NCBI RefSeq assembly: GCF_011075055.1
Contig: NC_058145.1
Span: 12,769,894 to 12,833,893, forward strand
Reading direction: 5' to 3'
DNA: 64,000 nucleotides
Origin: Mangifera indica
Taxonomy: Eukaryota; Streptophyta; Magnoliopsida; Sapindales; Anacardiaceae
A program made the position numbers and the translations under genes. The notes beneath the pieces were generated by a model. The model searched no databases. It was not told where the DNA came from and saw only the letters and a program-made list of their open reading frames with translations. Positions 22,293 to 38,100 of this stretch are shown here, in pieces (position 1 is the stretch's first letter; the number at the start of each line of letters is the position of its first letter).

Positions 22293-23362
22293 TTTTACAC
22301 CAAGCATTTCATCAAAGTTTGGGTGAAGAATTGTCACTTGGCAGGGAAGATAATTGTCGCAAACTTTAGAATTTTTCACCAACCATTATTATTTCACCTG
22401 CCAAGAAGAATGGCTTCCCCATTTCTAGGCCTATAATTGGGTTAGGTAAGTTCGAAACCTGATTATTTAGTCTAAAAAATTTAATTTCACATTGAACAAA
22501 ATCAAGTCTTAAGTGAGTTTGAACAAAAAAATTTGTTCATTAAGTTATCGAGTTCGAGTTTGAACAAAGGTTGTTTAAGCTTGACATATGATAGGGTCTA
22601 AAAGTTCATTGTGCATAAGAGTATATTAGTCAGGTTTTCAAACTTGCAAGAGATTGTAAAAATGTTTTTACAAGTTTTTAAAGTTACAAAAACATGTCTG
22701 AAATAGGTTTGAAGCCCAAAAATTATAATGAATTGGGCTTAAACATAAAGTTCGAGACTCGTTTCTTTATGTCTACTCAGAAAACACTAGTGTTTGTCAC
22801 CTTCTTGCTCACTAGAGTCAATTTTTTTCTCCTTACTAGTTCATTTGTTGAGTTGTTTTTTGTACTGTTTGTGTTAGTTCTCTTGAAATGTTAATTAGAT
22901 AGTTTTGGCTTTAAAGTGGTTGGCGAAGACACTGATAATGATAGGGTGATGGTGGCGATAACAAATAATATGATAGAGATGAAAATGTGACAATTGGTAA
23001 CGACAAATGTGATTTTATAGAGTGAATATATCAGTGACGGTGATGAGTATGAGAAGAGCAAGTGATGAGAAATAGAAAGAGTGAAAAATAAAGATAAAAG
23101 ATAAGAAAAAGAAAAACAATTAATTAATATAATTATAATTAATATTTAATAATAGTTTAAGATATTTTTATAATTTTTATAAAAATAAAAATATATTAAT
23201 AATTGATATTTATATTAAGTATAACGGGTAGATGAGAACTTCTTGGAAGGAACCTGGGCTAAATATTGTTGCATCTGGAAAGCTAAAAAGGTTAACCAAG
23301 CACAATGCTAAGGTGAACTACATTGCCTACATTTTTTTTTTTTTATTTTCCTCAAAAAATTT
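22293..23362. other. Gene-free intergenic stretch
   Basis: No coding similarity seen. 22437-22600 has GAGTTCGAGTTTGAAC strings reminiscent of the dispersed repeat at 14712 but is too decayed to bound. Confidence 0.35.
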
Positions 23363-25363
23363 TCCTAACTTTTGCCTTTTTTTTTTCCTCGTAAGTTTTG
23401 AATATGCTAATACTCTCTACAAAGGAGACCTATCTTCCTTTTAGATAGTGGTAAAAACAGGCATGTGAATAGTCTGATCAAGAAAGAGTGGGCGGCAACG
23501 TAGGATAGGCTCTCGGTTGCAAAGCAAAGACTTACCACTTCTAAGCAAAACCTTAAAGTGGAAGTCAAGACTCTATGACTTGAATAGACTAGCTGAGGAG
23601 TGCCTACAATTCTATTTGCTCAAGAAGGACAAGACTATTATTGATTTTGAGGCTCGACAAGCAGAAAGAGCAGATAGTTCAGCTCGAATTCTAGCTTGGG
23701 GAGATTATAAGAAATAATGTTGAGGTAAAAGGACAAGATGAATTTGAAGATGATGGCATGTACATGGAAATTCTTTTTTAGGCGTTTTACTCAATGTCAA
23801 TTTGGTTCAGGTTCCCAGACCATGACTTAACCCTTTCAATGGTGAAAGTTCCATGAAGCAAACTGAGGAGTTGAAGTAGTAGTAGAGAACTATGGGGTCC
23901 AAGGGCACCTAGCATATATGAACAAAGATAAAGGCTGAGCGAAAGCCCCAGCTTTTAATGCTTGACCTTGAACCAAAACCTATAGTGGTACAAGCTGTAC
24001 TTCTTGAGCAAGTTATTAGATTTTACGAGGAAATTCTCTTTTCTATTCCAACTCTTACAAAAGATTATCAGTCGAGTACACTCTTCTTGAGCAAGTAATC
24101 AAACTTAAGTAAGACTGCAAACTCAATATCCAGAAAACAATAGACAAAGGGCTTGATTCCCCGCACACTCGAAAATATTCAATAACCAGGGTTGACGTAT
24201 TGACTGGTCAAACACGGCTTCCGGTTGGATGCGTCCTCTTTTCTGCATTATTTGGTCTTTCATTTATCTATTAAAAATTATTTCACTTATTTAATTTCGA
24301 GCATAACATGTGAGAAATAAACAATATTATATCTATTAAAAAATTATTTTTTTTGAAAATATTCATTAAAAAAAATCTGCCAAAAGATTTATTTTTTTAC
24401 CGCCTTAACGAATTGACTGCTAAATCATTGAGCCATGCAATTCATCGAGGCATTAGTTTAACTTAGGGATGAAATTTTCAATCTGATTTTAACAGCTTTG
24501 ATTTTTTTTAATTCTAATAAAGAAAATTTTTTTAATTAAAAAAAAAGATAAAGATAGAGATAAAAATATTTTCATAATTAAGGATAGTTTGAGGATAGCA
24601 ATATATGTATTTTCTCTCCTCTTCTCATTTATTTATATTTACTTAAAATACTAATATATCTTTATAGTTTTCGAGTATTTATATTTTTTAAATTTATTCA
24701 AATTTTTATTATATATATTAAAATAGTTAATATATTTGAAATAATAAATTATTTTTAATTTTATTTAATTTTATTATTTAATATATTTATATTATATTTA
24801 CCAGATGTGAGGAGGAGATTTTTTTTAATGAACATAAAATAAAGATTTTTTTTTTAGAGATGAAAAGAATTTTTTTTTTTTAGAGATGAGACGAAAAATT
24901 ATTTTTATTCTTTTAATTGGGATAAGACAAAGACAAAATCGGTATTCTCTATGAAGGCGGAGATGACCCTCTCAATTGTCATTTCTAGTTTAACTAAACT
25001 TGTTACAATGCAAAATCAACCCTTACCAAACCAAGCCAGGCCAAGCTGGAGCCGAGTCTCAAACCCAGCCCCTCACGGGCCTCAGCCGAATTTAGCTCGC
25101 TCAGCCGCGTCACCAAAAGAGAATTAAGGGAAACGCTCTTCTTCTTCTCTGTCTAAAGGTCTCCTCTTTCATGGAGACCAGCCAGACGAGTATAGCCACC
25201 ACTAAATCAAGAACAAAATATTGCCAAATTTAACACAAATCTGCAGATATCAAAGCAAGTATTTGCTAACAAACATTCACAATACTGTGCGTGCGGTGAG
25301 ATCTGATTGTAATTTATTAAGTTTATTTTTACTTTAGGCGAGCTTTCAATTAAGCTCTCCGTA

Positions 25364-28300
25364 ATGGAGGAAGAGCAAGGAATGCTTGTACAGAGTCTGA
25401 TCGATACAGTTAACATGATAGCGTCATTCACAGATTACAGTGGCACGGTCAAGAAACAGTACTCTAATTTAGCTAGAAGATTGAAGTTGTTGATGCCAAT
25501 GTTTGAGGAAATTAAAGAAAGCAAAGAAGCGATTCCCGAAGAAACTACTACAGCTTTAGTTTCGTTAAAGGAGGCTTTAGCTTCAGCTAAAGAGTTGCTC
25601 AGATTTGGCAGCGAAGGCAGCAAGATTTACCTGGTGTGTAAGTTATGACTTGCTTCGCATTTCTGTGTAGTTTTTTCTGTTTATAGTTCCATCTGTTTGG
25701 TTATCAAGAAAATGGAGGAAAGTGATTAAATGTACGGTGATTATCGGTAATTAAAGCTAATAGTAATTTCTATATCTAAATTGAAGCGTTTGATTAGTTA
25801 TGCACACGTGTATGAATTGGAAACAGCTAAGACATCGCCGGCGATGTATATTCTAATAAACCTGTGAATTTTTGTTTTATTACATTGTTGCTACATAATA
25901 CAAAATGAACGGATTTGAAATTTACTTCTACTTTTAACTTGGCTTAAGAATTGGGTTCGAATTCGATTTGTGAATTTACAGTTCAGGCATATTCTATGTT
26001 GCTAATTTTTAGCGATGAACTCTTGATTAGTTAAGCAATGGAATTGATGTTTCTTCTTGTTCTCCTCTCTGCTTTTGTTATTCTCCGAACTGATTATAAT
26101 CTATAGAAAAGACCTTTGTAATGATCATCTCATGCGTTTGATTGCTTATTTGATGCAAATTAGCTTCTTTGTGATCCATCATTAACCAAAAGTTTCCTAA
26201 TGCATTTCAAGAATTTTATATGAACTTTTATTTCTGGGATCTTAATCTGCTGGGTCATTTGTAAGTTAACGTGAGATAATTGATTTGGCATCGCAAATCC
26301 CAGAATGGATTCGTATTCCTTCTATTGCTGGAAATGTTTTTAGTGAAAGTTGCTTAATGGATAGTGAAATCCATACCGGTTATTTAATATGTTATTTTAT
26401 TTCTTTGTGGTTTTCTTTGTCTCCACTGATTCTGCCAGTTTTGAATGTCCTCAGAATTTTATAACTTGGATTATTACTTGGTCTCTTGCTTTTCTCTAGA
26501 CACTTGTTGGCAGTTTGCAACTATATGAATCGATATTTCATAGTTTGCGGGGATTAATATTTTATCTATAATTTTGTTAGTAGCTTTTGAAAGATTATAG
26601 CAATTGAAAGAATCTAATTGTGGAAGCACTATTGAAGGCATATTAATATAAACACTTGGTAATTCTTGATCTTGGCATGTTTTTGGTGATCATCACTTTA
26701 AAATGTTTGGATTTAGAGAATCAAAAGAATATTGTCAGTGAATTCGATAGAAAATTATTTAATCAAATCTTTTCAGTAGCCCAGTTCACTGATACTGGAT
26801 ACACTCTTCTTGCCTCCTTCTGATTATGCAAAATTTTCTCTTTCTTGATCAAAAGGTTGAACCAATATTCTATTGCATGCAAAGTATTCAGCTGGTGGTT
26901 GTTCAAAATTTTGGGATGACTCTAACTAAGGGAATCTTGGATTTTATTGAGGCAACTCTTGTTTTAAACTATTGAACCTCGGAAATTTTCAATATTACGT
27001 ACTGATGGATTTTCTAATCAGAGTTCTATGTGTAGATACATAAAAACCCAGACCTCCATATTTCAGGAAAATTTGAGGTCCCAAAAGTATTTTAAAATCA
27101 CTGTTCATGCATTACTTGGTTACTCAGAGAATGTATGCAAGCTTTAATAATAGCTTTACTTGGCAGTATTTGTGTTAATCATATATGTTTTGTATTTACT
27201 GATTGCTAGCATTAAACATATATTATCTTGGATTTATAATTATTTCGAATATCATTTGTGGATTTTTTTTTTTTCAGTAGGAATTGGATCCGACCACATG
27301 AATGTACTAACCATCTCTACCATACTGATAGGTCCTAGAGAGGGATGAAGTTATGCAAAAATTCTATGAAGTGACAGCTCAGTTGGAACAAGCTTTAAGT
27401 GCAATATCCTATGAGAAGCTTGATATATCAGTTGAAGTCAAGGAACAGGTAAAGATATATAATTAAACAAATTGTGCTCTATTTTGTCGCATCAGAAGAT
27501 TGTGGGACATTATGCTTACAGACACAATGACTTCGACTAGTGGTCTCCTAGGCAGATCTCCTTAAGTCAATTATTCTCTGAATCTTGTATTTTCTATATT
27601 CTATTAACTCTTTTTGGTATACAGGTTGAGCTTGTTCTTTCTCAGTTCAGAAGAGCCAAAGGAAGGGTTGATGCACCCGATGTTAAGCTGTACGAGGACC
27701 TTTTGTCTCTTTACAACAAGAAAAATGATGCAGAGATGGATACAGCTGTCATAAGGAGATTGGCTGAAAAGCTGCAATTGATGGGAATAGCTGACTTGAC
27801 ACAAGAATCACTGGCTTTACATGAGATGGTTGCTAGCACTGGTGGAGATCCTGGGGAGAGAATTGAGAAGATGTCAATGCTATTGAAGAAAATTAAAGAT
27901 TTTGTGCAAACAGATAACCCTAACTTGGATGCTCCTTCAAGGGAAAAGAATCTTTCCCCAAGCCATTTTGGGAAAGCATCTAGTGATAGGAACCATAAGG
28001 CCCCAATTATACCAGATGAGTTCCGTTGTCCAATATCCCTGGAGTTAATGAAAGATCCTGTCATTGTTTCAACAGGACAGGTATATGTGTCCTGGATTTC
28101 CTGCTTTCTGATGACCAAACTAAGTTCAATCATATTTACTCTTCGTTTGGTAATTATTGTGACAATCACATGGCCTAGGAGTAACATGACGTTTTCACCT
28201 TGTTCACTTGATCCAAATGTAGAATGGACCATTCATGCGAAGATAATTGCTTGCATATCAAACTGTGTTCTGTCAACCTGCATCCAGTTCTTGGGGCATG

Positions 28301-29732
28301 CCATTGCTAAGTACCCTATTTGAGATCCCAGTCAAATTTAGTCCAGAAATAATTGTTGTCTTTCAGTAATGTCTATGGACTTCTTTACTGAAAATAGGGC
28401 TAAGAGTCTGTAAGTTATTAGCAATGTCATTTAATGCCTTTTATAACTTAAAAATGTGTTAAGAAAACATAGTTGTGACTCATTAGAAGCCCAGGACATC
28501 TAGTCAATGGAAGCAGATTGGTATTTACATTTTATTTATTCCCTCTGTTCTTAACAGATCTCTTGTTTTCTCCTCTGCTTCAGACCTATGAGCGATCCTG
28601 CATTGAAAAGTGGCTGGAAGCGAGGCACAGTACATGTCCGAAGACACAGCAGACTCTGTCTAGTACTGCACTCACACCCAATTATGTACTCCGTAGCCTC
28701 ATAGCTCAATGGTGCGAGGCAAATGGCATTGAACCACCAAAACGACCCAGCAGTTCACAACCCAGTAAAACCTCATCTGCCTGTTCACCTGCTGAGCGTA
28801 CCAAGATTGAGATTCTCCTTTGCAAGCTCACATCTGGTAACCCTGAGGAGCAGCGATCTGCTGCTGGTGAAGTCCGTCTTCTTGCCAAGCGCAATGCAGA
28901 TAATCGTGTCGCCATTGCTGAAGCTGGTGTGATCCCTCTCCTTGTAGGACTGCTTTCCACACCTGATTCTCGCACCCAGGAACACGCTGTCACAGCTCTT
29001 CTTAACCTTTCCATATGTGAGGATAACAAAGGGAGTATTGTCTCCTCTGGGGCAGTCCCTGGTATAGTTCATGTATTAAAAAAAGGGAGCATGGAAGCAC
29101 GAGAAAATGCTGCAGCCACCCTTTTTAGCCTTTCAGTTATTGATGAAAACAAAGTTACTATTGGTGGCTGTGGAGCCATCCCGCCACTAGTGACTCTGCT
29201 AAGTGAAGGTACCCAAAGGGGGAAGAAGGATGCTGCAACTGCTCTCTTCAATTTGTGCATTTACCAAGGAAACAAAGGAAAGGCTGTGAGGGCTGGAGTT
29301 GTTCCTACCCTAATGCATTTGCTGACAGAACCTGAAGGTGGCATGGTGGATGAAGCACTGGCCATCCTAGCTATAATTGCTAGCCATCCTGAAGGGAAAG
29401 CAGCTATTGGGGCTGCTGAAGCAGTGCCAGTTCTGGTGGAGGTTATTGGGAATGGTTCTCCTAGAAACAAAGAGAATGCAGCTGCAGTTTTGGTACACCT
29501 TTGTGGTGGAGACCTACAATATCTGGCAGAGGCTAGGGAACTTGGGGTGAGGAGTCGTCTGGTGGATTTGGCACAGAATGGCACAGACAGGGGCAAGCGA
29601 AAGGCTGTACAATTGCTTGAGCGGTTGAGTAGATTTATTGAGCTGCCAAAGCATGTTCATGTGCAAACAGAAAATCAGTCTCAGACACAAAAGCCACAGC
29701 CATCATCAGCGGCAAACAGTGTTGATAGCTGA
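25364..29732 (+). CDS. PUB13: PUB13/SPL11-type U-box ARM-repeat E3 ubiquitin ligase, copy A (663 aa)
   Basis: Exons 25364-25633, 27332-27448, 27625-28080 and 28584-29732, all GT/AG and in phase, give 663 residues (Arabidopsis PUB13 is about 660). The N-terminus [17 protein letters not shown] starts the U-box N-terminal domain (about 1-240). The U-box follows at about 257-331 with [20 protein letters not shown] and [13 protein letters not shown]; intron 3 falls inside it, right after STGQ. About six ARM repeats follow (roughly 370-625), with [34 protein letters not shown] and [23 protein letters not shown]13 works with E2 enzymes in the cytosol and at the plasma membrane; known targets are the FLS2 receptor and ABI1, so it damps immunity and cell death. 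The C-terminal [11 protein letters not shown] is the family form. Intron 1 is long (1.7 kb). The donor of exon 1 is CTG|GTGTGT; the nearby GTAAGT would break the frame. Confidence 0.95.
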
Positions 29733-30096
29733 GGTTTTTCGTTTTTTAATTTGTGCATTGATCCTTTTGTTTCTTTACATGTTGTAATGAAAGAGGCAGC
29801 TTGGCTGTGAAAGGCAAGGTGGAAGATCACCTACCCAATGTGTAAGTTATTCATTTGTTTGCATCGACTGAGGACAATACTTGGAAGAGATTAAACGATA
29901 GAGAGATCAAAAAGGCGAAAAAGGAAAGGCAGGGATGGAGATCTGATTGACAATCATGTAATGTTATTTGTATCCAGGATTGTATCATGAATGACTGTGA
30001 TCATCCTCAAATTTTAGTGAAGAGATGTTTCCTTTAATCAAATTAAAACTTGCATATGATCCCCACTGTCTACGTCCTCAGTTTATAATCTACACT

Positions 30097-30234
30097 TTTT
30101 TCCTTGTAATTGTAATCAGATTAACTTCTTTCATTTCTTTTAGAGGCCTCCCAACTCCTATGTTATTTTTCCTTGTAATTGTATTCAGATTAACTTATTT
30201 CATTTCTTTTAGAGGCCTCCTAACTCCTATTTTA
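30097..30234. repeat. 69-bp tandem duplication in the 3' flank of PUB13 copy A
   Basis: Two copies of a 69-bp unit beginning TTTTTCCTTGTAATTGTA and including CATTTCTTTTAGAGGCCTCC. The equivalent place in unit B has one copy, so the duplication arose in unit A (or was lost from B). Confidence 0.9.
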
Positions 30235-30775
30235 TTTTTAGCTCTAGTATGAATTTTCATTTTCATTGCTCTAGAAGTGCTAATATCATCACGTTATAAA
30301 CAAGTAAAAGATGAAGATTCGTTAAAGGGTGAGAGTGAGAGACTATAGAAATGAGGATTAGATTGATATTTAAGAGACAAACTTTCATTTCATTTAAATT
30401 TCAAAGCTTCTTTTGAACCTCTTCACTCCTGTCTTGTATACAAATTTTGGAGCAAGCCAACCAGACAAAAACAATGACTGACTAGAGGTGTCACCGGGTC
30501 ATGCCTAAGCTCTAATGGGTCTCTTAGTAGATATAGGTCTGGAGCTGTGTTGTGCCAGACAAAAATACAGTTGGACTGTCCTAACTTTTGCTTTGTTTTT
30601 TTTTTCCTCTTAAGTTTTGAGTATGCTAGTACTCTCTACAAAGCAGACCTATCTTCCTTTTAGATAGTGGTAAAAACAAGCATGCGAATAGTCTGATCGA
30701 GAAAGAGTTGGTGGCAACATAGGATAGGCTTTTGGTTGCAAAGTAAAGGCTTACCACTTCTAAGCAAAACCTTAA

Positions 30776-31248
30776 GGCCACTTGGTTGAAGTGTTTTAAA
30801 GATTATCGTGATAATCTATCTTTTATTACTTACATTATCTTATTTAGTTTATCAATAATAAAAAATTACAATAATATTTTATTAGTAATACGGATATGAC
30901 AAGTAATATAAGTGATAATCTGATTATCACTTTTATCTTAGGTATTAAAAAATTATCAAGATAATCTTGATTTTATTATACTTTATTAATTTTTTAAGAT
31001 AAAAATAAATTTATTTTTAATTAATATAATTTTTTTAAAAATAATTATATTCAAGGGTATTTAAGTAAAATAATTTACTAATATTCTTTTATTACTATTA
31101 ACTAAACACATTAATTATTTATACTATATATTTTTATCAAATTTTATTAATCGTAGTAATTATTTATATTTAGTAATCTTCTCAATAATCTATCTTCAAA
31201 GTAATCTCTCTATTTTGATAATAAAATATTATTCAAACTAAACACTCC
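30776..31248. mobile_element. Tourist-like (PIF/Harbinger) MITE with TAA target duplication
   Basis: 473 bp, starting GGCCACTTGGTTGAAGTG and ending TTCAAACTAAACACTCC, flanked by TAA on both sides (30773-30775, 31249-31251). Unit A at the matching place (about 23560) reads straight through AACCTTAAAGTGG with one TAA, so this is an insertion with an empty site. TAA/TTA duplications and GGCC...GTTTGGTT-like ends are typical of Tourist MITEs. Confidence 0.85.
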
Positions 31249-32838
31249 TAAAATTGAAGTGAAGACTCTATAACTTGAATAAATTAGCTAAAGGGGAGTA
31301 CCTACAATTCTATTTGCTCAAGAAGGACAAGACTATTATTGATTTTGAGGCTCGACAAGCAGAAAGAGCAGATAGCTCAGCTCGAAGTCTAGCTTGGGGA
31401 GCTCATAAGAAATAATGGTTGAGTTAAAGGACAAGATGAATTTGAAGTTAATGGAATGTATATGAATATTCTTTTTTAGGTCTTTTACTCAATTTGGTTC
31501 AAATTCCCAGACCATGACTACCCTTTTAATGGGGAAAGTTTCATGAAGCAAACTGAGGAGTTGAAGTAGTAGTAGATAACGAAGGAGTCCAAGGGCACCA
31601 AGCATATCTGAACAAAGATAAAGGCTGAGCGAAAGCCCCAGCTTTTAATGCTTGACCTTGAACCAAAGCCTATTGTGGTACAAGCTCTACTTCTTGAGCA
31701 AGTTATTAGATTTTACGAGGAAATTCTCTTTTCTATTCCAACTCTTACAAAAGATTATCAGTCGAGTACTCTCTTCTTGAGCAAGTAATCAAACTTAAGT
31801 AAGATTGCAAACTCAGTGTCCATAAAACATTAGACAATGGGCTTAATTCCCCACACACTCGAAAATATTCAATAGCCAGGGTTGACGTATTGACTGGTCA
31901 AACACGGCTTCCGGTTGGATGCGTCCTCTTTTCTGCATTATTTCGTCTTTCACTTATCTATTAAAAATTATTTCACTTATTTAATTTCGAGCATGACATG
32001 TGAGAAATAAATAATATTATATCTATTAAAAAATTATTTTTTTGAAAATATTCATTAAAAGAATACTGCCAGAAGATTTATCTTTCTATCGTATTAACGA
32101 ATTAACTGCTAAATCACTGAGCCACACAATTCATCGGGGCATTAGTTTAACTTAGGATGAAAACTGTGATATGATTTTAAAGGTTTTCGATATTTTTTAA
32201 TTCTATTAAAGAAGAAATTTTTTAATAAAAATAAAAAAAGATGGAGATAAATAAAAAAAAAAATTCATAATTGAGGATGGATCAGAGACACCCTCCCTCC
32301 TTGCTTCTGCTTTTGTTTATTTATATTTACTTAAAATATTAACATATCTTTATAATTTTAAATTATTTATATTTTTTAAATTTATTTAAATTTTTATTAT
32401 ATATATTAAAATGGTGAATATATTTAAAATAGTGAATTAGTTTTAATTTTGCTTAATTTTATTATTTAATATATTTATATTATATTTAGAGTGTATAAGG
32501 AGAAGATTTTTTTTTATGCGTATGAAAAAAAGATTTTTTCCCTTAAAGATAGAAAAAAGAATTTTTTTTACAGAGATAAGAAAAGAAATTATCTTCATCC
32601 CTTTAGCTGGGATAAAGCAAAAACGAGATTGATATTTTCTATAAGGACGAAGAGGAACCCTCTCCATTGTCATCCCTAGTTTAACTAAGCTCGTTCTAAT
32701 GCAAAATCAACCCTTACCAAACCAAGCCAGGCCAAGCTAGAGCCGAGTCTCAAACCCAGCCCCTCACCGACCTCAACTGAATTTAGCTCGCTCAGCCACG
32801 TTACCAAAAGAGAATTAAGGGAAACACTCTTCTTCTTC

Positions 32839-34968
<2,130 letters not shown>

Positions 34969-35189
34969 TCTTCTCTGTCTAAAAGTCTCCTCTTTCATGG
35001 AGACCAGCCAGACGAGTCTAGCCACCACTAAATCAAGAACAAAATATTGCCAAATTTAACACAAATCTGCAGATATCAGAGCAAGTATTTGCTAACAAAC
35101 ACTCACAATACTGTGCCTGCGGTGAGATCTGATTGTAATTTATTAAGTTTAGTTTTACTTTAGGCGAGCTTTCAATTAAGCTCTCCGTA

Positions 35190-38100
35190 ATGGAGGAAGA
35201 GCAAGGAATGCTTGTACAGAGTCTGATCGATACAGTTAACATGATAGCGTCATTCACGGATTACAGGGGCACGGTCAAGAAACAGTACTCTAATTTAGCT
35301 AGAAGATTGAAGTTGTTGATGCCAATGTTTGAGGAAATTAAAGAAAGCAAAGAAGCGATTCCCGAAGAAACTACTAAAGCTTTAGTTTCGTTAAAGGAGG
35401 CTTTAGCTTCAGCTAAAGAGTTGCTCAGATTTGGCAGCGAAGGCAGCAAGATTTACCTGGTGTGTAAGTTATGACTTGCTTCGCATTTCTGTATTGTTTT
35501 TTTCTGTTTATAGTTCCATCCGTTTGGTTATCAAGAAAATGAAGGAAAGTGGTTAAATGCACGGTGATTATCAGTAATTAAAGCTAATAGTAATTTCTAT
35601 ATCTAAATTGAAGCGTTTGATTAGTTATGCACACGTGTTTGAATTGGAAACAGCTAACACATCGCCGGCGATGTATATTCTAATAAACCTGTGAATTTTT
35701 GTTTTATTACATTGTTGCTACATAATACAAAATGAACGGATTTGAAATTTACTTCTACTTTTAACTTGGCTTAAGAATTGGGTTCGAATTCGATTAGTGA
35801 ATTTACAGTTCAGACATATTCTATGTTGCTAATTTTTAGCGATGAACTCTTGATTAGTTAAGCAATGGAATTGATGTTTCTTCTTGTTCTCCTCTCTGCT
35901 TTTGTTATTCTCCGAACTGATTATAATCTATAGAAAAGACCTTTGCAATGATCATCTCATGCGTTTGATTGCTTATTTGATGCAAATTAGCTTCTTTGTG
36001 ATCCATCATTAACCAAAAGTTTCCTAATGCATTTCAAGACTTTTATATGAACTTTTATTTCTGGGATCTTAATCTGCTGGGTCATTTGTAAGTTAACGTG
36101 AGGTAATTGATTTGGCATCGCAAATCCCAGAATGGATTCGTATTCCTTCTATTGCTGGAAATGTTTTTAGTGAAAGTTGCTTAATGGATAGTGAAATCCA
36201 TACCGGTTATTTAATATGTTATTTTATTACTTTGTGGTTTTCTTTGCCTCCACTGATTCTGCCAGTTTTGAATGTCCTCAGAATTTTATAACTTGGATTA
36301 TTACTTGGTCTCTTGCTTTTCTCTAGACACTTGTTGGCAGTTTGCAACTATATGAATCGATATTTCATAGTTTGCGGGGATTAATATTTTATCTATAATT
36401 TTGTTAGTAGCTTTTGAAAGATTATAGCAATTGAAAGAATCTAATTGTGGAAGCACTATTGAAGGCATATTAATATAAACACTTGGTAATTCTTGATCTT
36501 GGCATGTTTTTGGTGATCATCACTTTAAAATGTTTGGATTTAGAGAATCAAAAGAATATTGTCAGTGAATTCGATAGAAAATTATTTAATCAAATCTTTT
36601 CAGTAGCCCAGTTCACTGATACTGGATACACTCTTCTTGCCTCCTTCTGATTATGCAAAATTTTCTCTTTCTTGATCAAAAGGTTGAACCAATATTCTAT
36701 TGCATGCAAAGTATTCAGCTGGTGGTTGTTCAAAATTTTGGGATGACTCTAACTAAGGGAATCTTGGATTTTATTGAGGCAACTCTTGTTTTAAACTATT
36801 GAACCTCGGAAATTTTCAATATTGCGTACTGATGGATTTTCTAATCAGAGTTCTATGTGTAGATACATAAAAACCCAGACCTCCATATTTCAGGAAAATT
36901 TGAGGTCCCAAAAGTATTTTAAAATCACTGTGCATGCATTACTTGATTACTCAGAGAATGTATGCAAGCTTTAATAATAGCTTTACTTGGCAGTATTTGT
37001 GTTAATCATATATATTTTTGATTTAATGATTGCTAGCATTAAACATATATTATCTTGGATTTATAATTATTTAGAATATCATTTCTGGATTATTTTTTTT
37101 TTCAGTGGGAATTGGATCCGACCACATGAATGTACTAACCATCTCTACCATACTGATAGGTCCTAGAGAGGGATGAAGTTATGCAAAAATTCTGTGAAGT
37201 GACAGCTCGGTTGGAACAAGCTTTAAGTGCAATATCCTATGAGAAGCTTGATATATCAGATGAAGTCAAGGAACAGGTAAAGATATATAATTAAACAAAT
37301 TGTGCTCTATTTTGTCGCATCAGAAGATTGTGGGATATCATGCTTACAGACACAATGACTTCAGCTAGTGGTCTCCTAGGCAGATCTCCTTAAGTCAATT
37401 ATTCTCTGAATCTTGTATTTTCTATATTCTATTAACTCTTTTTGGTATACAGGTTGAGCTTGTTCTTTCTCAGTTCAGAAGAGCCAAAGGAAGGGTTGAT
37501 GCACCCGATGTTAAGCTGTATGAGGACCTTTTGTCTCTTTACAACAAGAAAAATGATGCAGAGATGGATACAGCTGTCATAAGGAGATTGGCTGAAAAGC
37601 TGCAATTGATGGGAATAGCTGACTTGACACAAGAATCACTGGCTTTATATGAGATGGTTGCTAGCACTGGTGGAGATCCTGGGGAGAGGATTGAGAAGAT
37701 GTCAATGCTATTGAAGAAAATTAAAGATTTTGTGCAAACAGATAACCCTAACTTGGATGCTCCTTCAAGGGAAAAGAATCTTTCCCCAAGCCATGGTGGG
37801 AAAGCATCTAGTGATAGGAACCATAAGGCCCCAGTTATACCAGATGAGTTCCGTTGTCCAATATCCCTGGAGTTAATGAAAGATCCTGTCATTGTTTCAA
37901 CAGGACAGGTATATGTGCCCTGGATTCCTGCTCTCTGATGACCAAACTAAGTTCGATCATATTTACTCTTCGTTATGGTAATTATTGTGACAATCACATG
38001 GCCTAGGAGTAAAATGATGTTTTCACCTTGTTCACTTGATCCAAATGTAGAATGGACCATTCATGCGAAGATAATTGCTTGCATATCAAACTGTGTTCTG

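Larger units (their letters stand above)
23363..30578. repeat. Segmental duplication, unit A (contains PUB13 copy A)
   Basis: From the pentamer TCCTA at 23363 this 7.2-kb unit is collinear with 30579-40290. The match covers intergenic DNA, promoter, all four exons, all introns and the 3' flank. Unit A ends at the junction TCCTA (30579-30583) directly followed by the start of unit B. Divergence looks like a few percent. Unit A lacks the two large insertions in unit B, but carries an extra 69-bp tandem copy at 30097-30234. Confidence 0.92.

Noticed and set aside
27711..28232. 173-residue minus-strand ORF
   Set aside because: Antisense to PUB13 exon 3 and the following intron; the copy-B equivalent is shortened and no family is recognised.
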